DNA of 6,932 nt. It comes from Lysobacterales bacterium (lineage in GTDB: Bacteria; Pseudomonadota; Gammaproteobacteria; Xanthomonadales; SZUA-36). A program made the position numbers and the translations under genes. Shown in pieces: positions 6,355 to 6,932 of the stretch (within the stretch, counting starts at the first letter, position 1; each line of letters opens with the position of its first letter). The stretch covers positions 1-6,932 of the forward strand of contig JAPHSB010000004.1 in assembly GCA_026193295.1 (NCBI GenBank), in the 5' to 3' direction. The notes under the pieces were generated by a model. It was not told where the DNA came from and ran no database searches. It saw only the letters and a program-made list of their open reading frames with translations.

Positions 6355-6932
6355 TCCAGCAGTCTCACTTTGTTACGGATTGGCTCGACAAGCGGGCGAA
6401 ACTGACACCGGACAGCGTGGCGCTCATCGACTATGCCAGCGGGGCCGAAACGACTTTTGCCGAGTGGAATGCGCGAGCCAACCAGACTGCCAACTTCCTG
6501 TCCGGCCTCGGTGTGAACAAGGGCGACCGCGTCGCCGTCTACGCGTCGAACCGGCCCGAGTACCTCGACCTGTTCTGGGCGGCGCCCAAGATCGGCGCCA
6601 TCCTGCAAAACCTGAACTGGCGTCTCACCGTCCACGAACTGGAAGGAATCGTCGCCAGCGGCGCGCCCAGGGTCCTGGTCTACAGCGAGGACTGGCGACC
6701 GCAGGTCGAGCAGCTCAAGCCCACCTTCAGCACGGTGGAGCATGTCGTTGCCATGACGCGTCCGGGTCCGGGTGAACGTGACTTCTCGGAGCGGGATGCG
6801 CTGAGTTCAGGACCGGCTGCGACGCCGGAACTGGCCATGGACGATCCCTGGGGCATCTACTACACGGGCGGAACGACCGGACTGCCCAAGGGCGCAATCC
6901 TCACGCACGGTAACGTGACCTGGAACAGCGTC
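6351..6932 (+). CDS. Acyl-CoA synthetase (AMP-forming, ANL superfamily), N-terminal part
   Basis: The first 194 residues are in the window, and the gene runs off the right edge. It starts MIQQSHFVTDWLDKRAKLTP. It has the family's TFAEWNARANQTANFL and KGDRVAVYASNRPEYLDLFWAAPKIGAILQNLN stretch in its usual places (35-90). The phosphate-binding A3 loop YYTGGTTGLPKGAILTHGN (about 170-188) is intact, with the conserved Thr/Gly run and Lys. These enzymes activate a carboxylic acid with ATP to an acyl-adenylate and then to the CoA thioester in the cytoplasm. The adenylate-binding and C-terminal lysine regions lie outside, so chain-length preference cannot be judged. Start choice is supported by GGAG at 6341-6344, six bases before ATG, and by the 4-base ATGA overlap with the FabH-like gene. 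The coupling suggests it supplies or shares the thioester used by that enzyme. Confidence 0.93.
   Translation, partial: MIQQSHFVTDWLDKRAKLTPDSVALIDYASGAETTFAEWNARANQTANFLSGLGVNKGDRVAVYASNRPEYLDLFWAAPKIGAILQNLNWRLTVHELEGIVASGAPRVLVYSEDWRPQVEQLKPTFSTVEHVVAMTRPGPGERDFSERDALSSGPAATPELAMDDPWGIYYTGGTTGLPKGAILTHGNVTWNSV

Noticed and set aside
6309..6743. Minus-strand frame of 144 codons and overlapping plus-strand frame at 6293-6775
   Set aside because: Both are out-of-frame shadows of the acyl-CoA synthetase, whose motifs are intact in the third frame.

Overview
The window looks like a GC-rich chromosomal segment of a heterotrophic proteobacterium, most likely a gammaproteobacterium. The main clue is the TonB-dependent receptor, whose style (long signal peptide, plug reading LRGPQGTLYGKNTIGGAI) is common in marine and soil gammaproteobacteria and sphingomonads. 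The exact lineage cannot be read from the sequence. No tRNA, rRNA, CRISPR array or insertion sequence is visible.

Left part (1-2138). Two minus-strand genes form a translationally coupled pair: a four-helix membrane protein (1677-2138), then a sodium:solute symporter (SSS) family transporter starting with GTG at 1680 through a GTGA overlap. The symporter frame has no stop codon before the window edge, so it is easy to miss in a simple ORF scan. Its last stretch (about 1-190) is antisense to a clear plus-strand aminotransferase fragment that stops at 195 without its catalytic half. The two fragments meet head-on at about 165-195. This is either a real rearrangement or an assembly chimera.

Middle (2139-4655). 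A complete 767-residue TonB-dependent outer-membrane receptor lies on the minus strand, followed by a strong intrinsic terminator (2171-2208). The terminator leaves only 32 bases before the symporter pair. Upstream, a 125-base divergent intergenic region holds several small palindromes, the best being a perfect 7-10-7 inverted repeat, and separates the receptor from a plus-strand TetR-family regulator.

Right part (4656-6932). The TetR regulator, a ketoacyl-ACP synthase III (FabH/OleA-like) homologue and the N-terminal part of an acyl-CoA synthetase run in one direction. The gaps are 49 bases and then a 4-base ATGA overlap, so an operon is likely. The FabH-like protein keeps the nucleophilic Cys but appears to have Ser and His where the usual His and Asn stand, so it may be an atypical thiolase-fold enzyme.

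A plausible but unproven reading is a lipid or other hydrophobic-acid module: the receptor imports a substrate, the ligase activates an acid as its CoA thioester, the thiolase-fold enzyme acts on the thioester, and TetR senses an acyl-CoA or the substrate and controls both divergent promoters.
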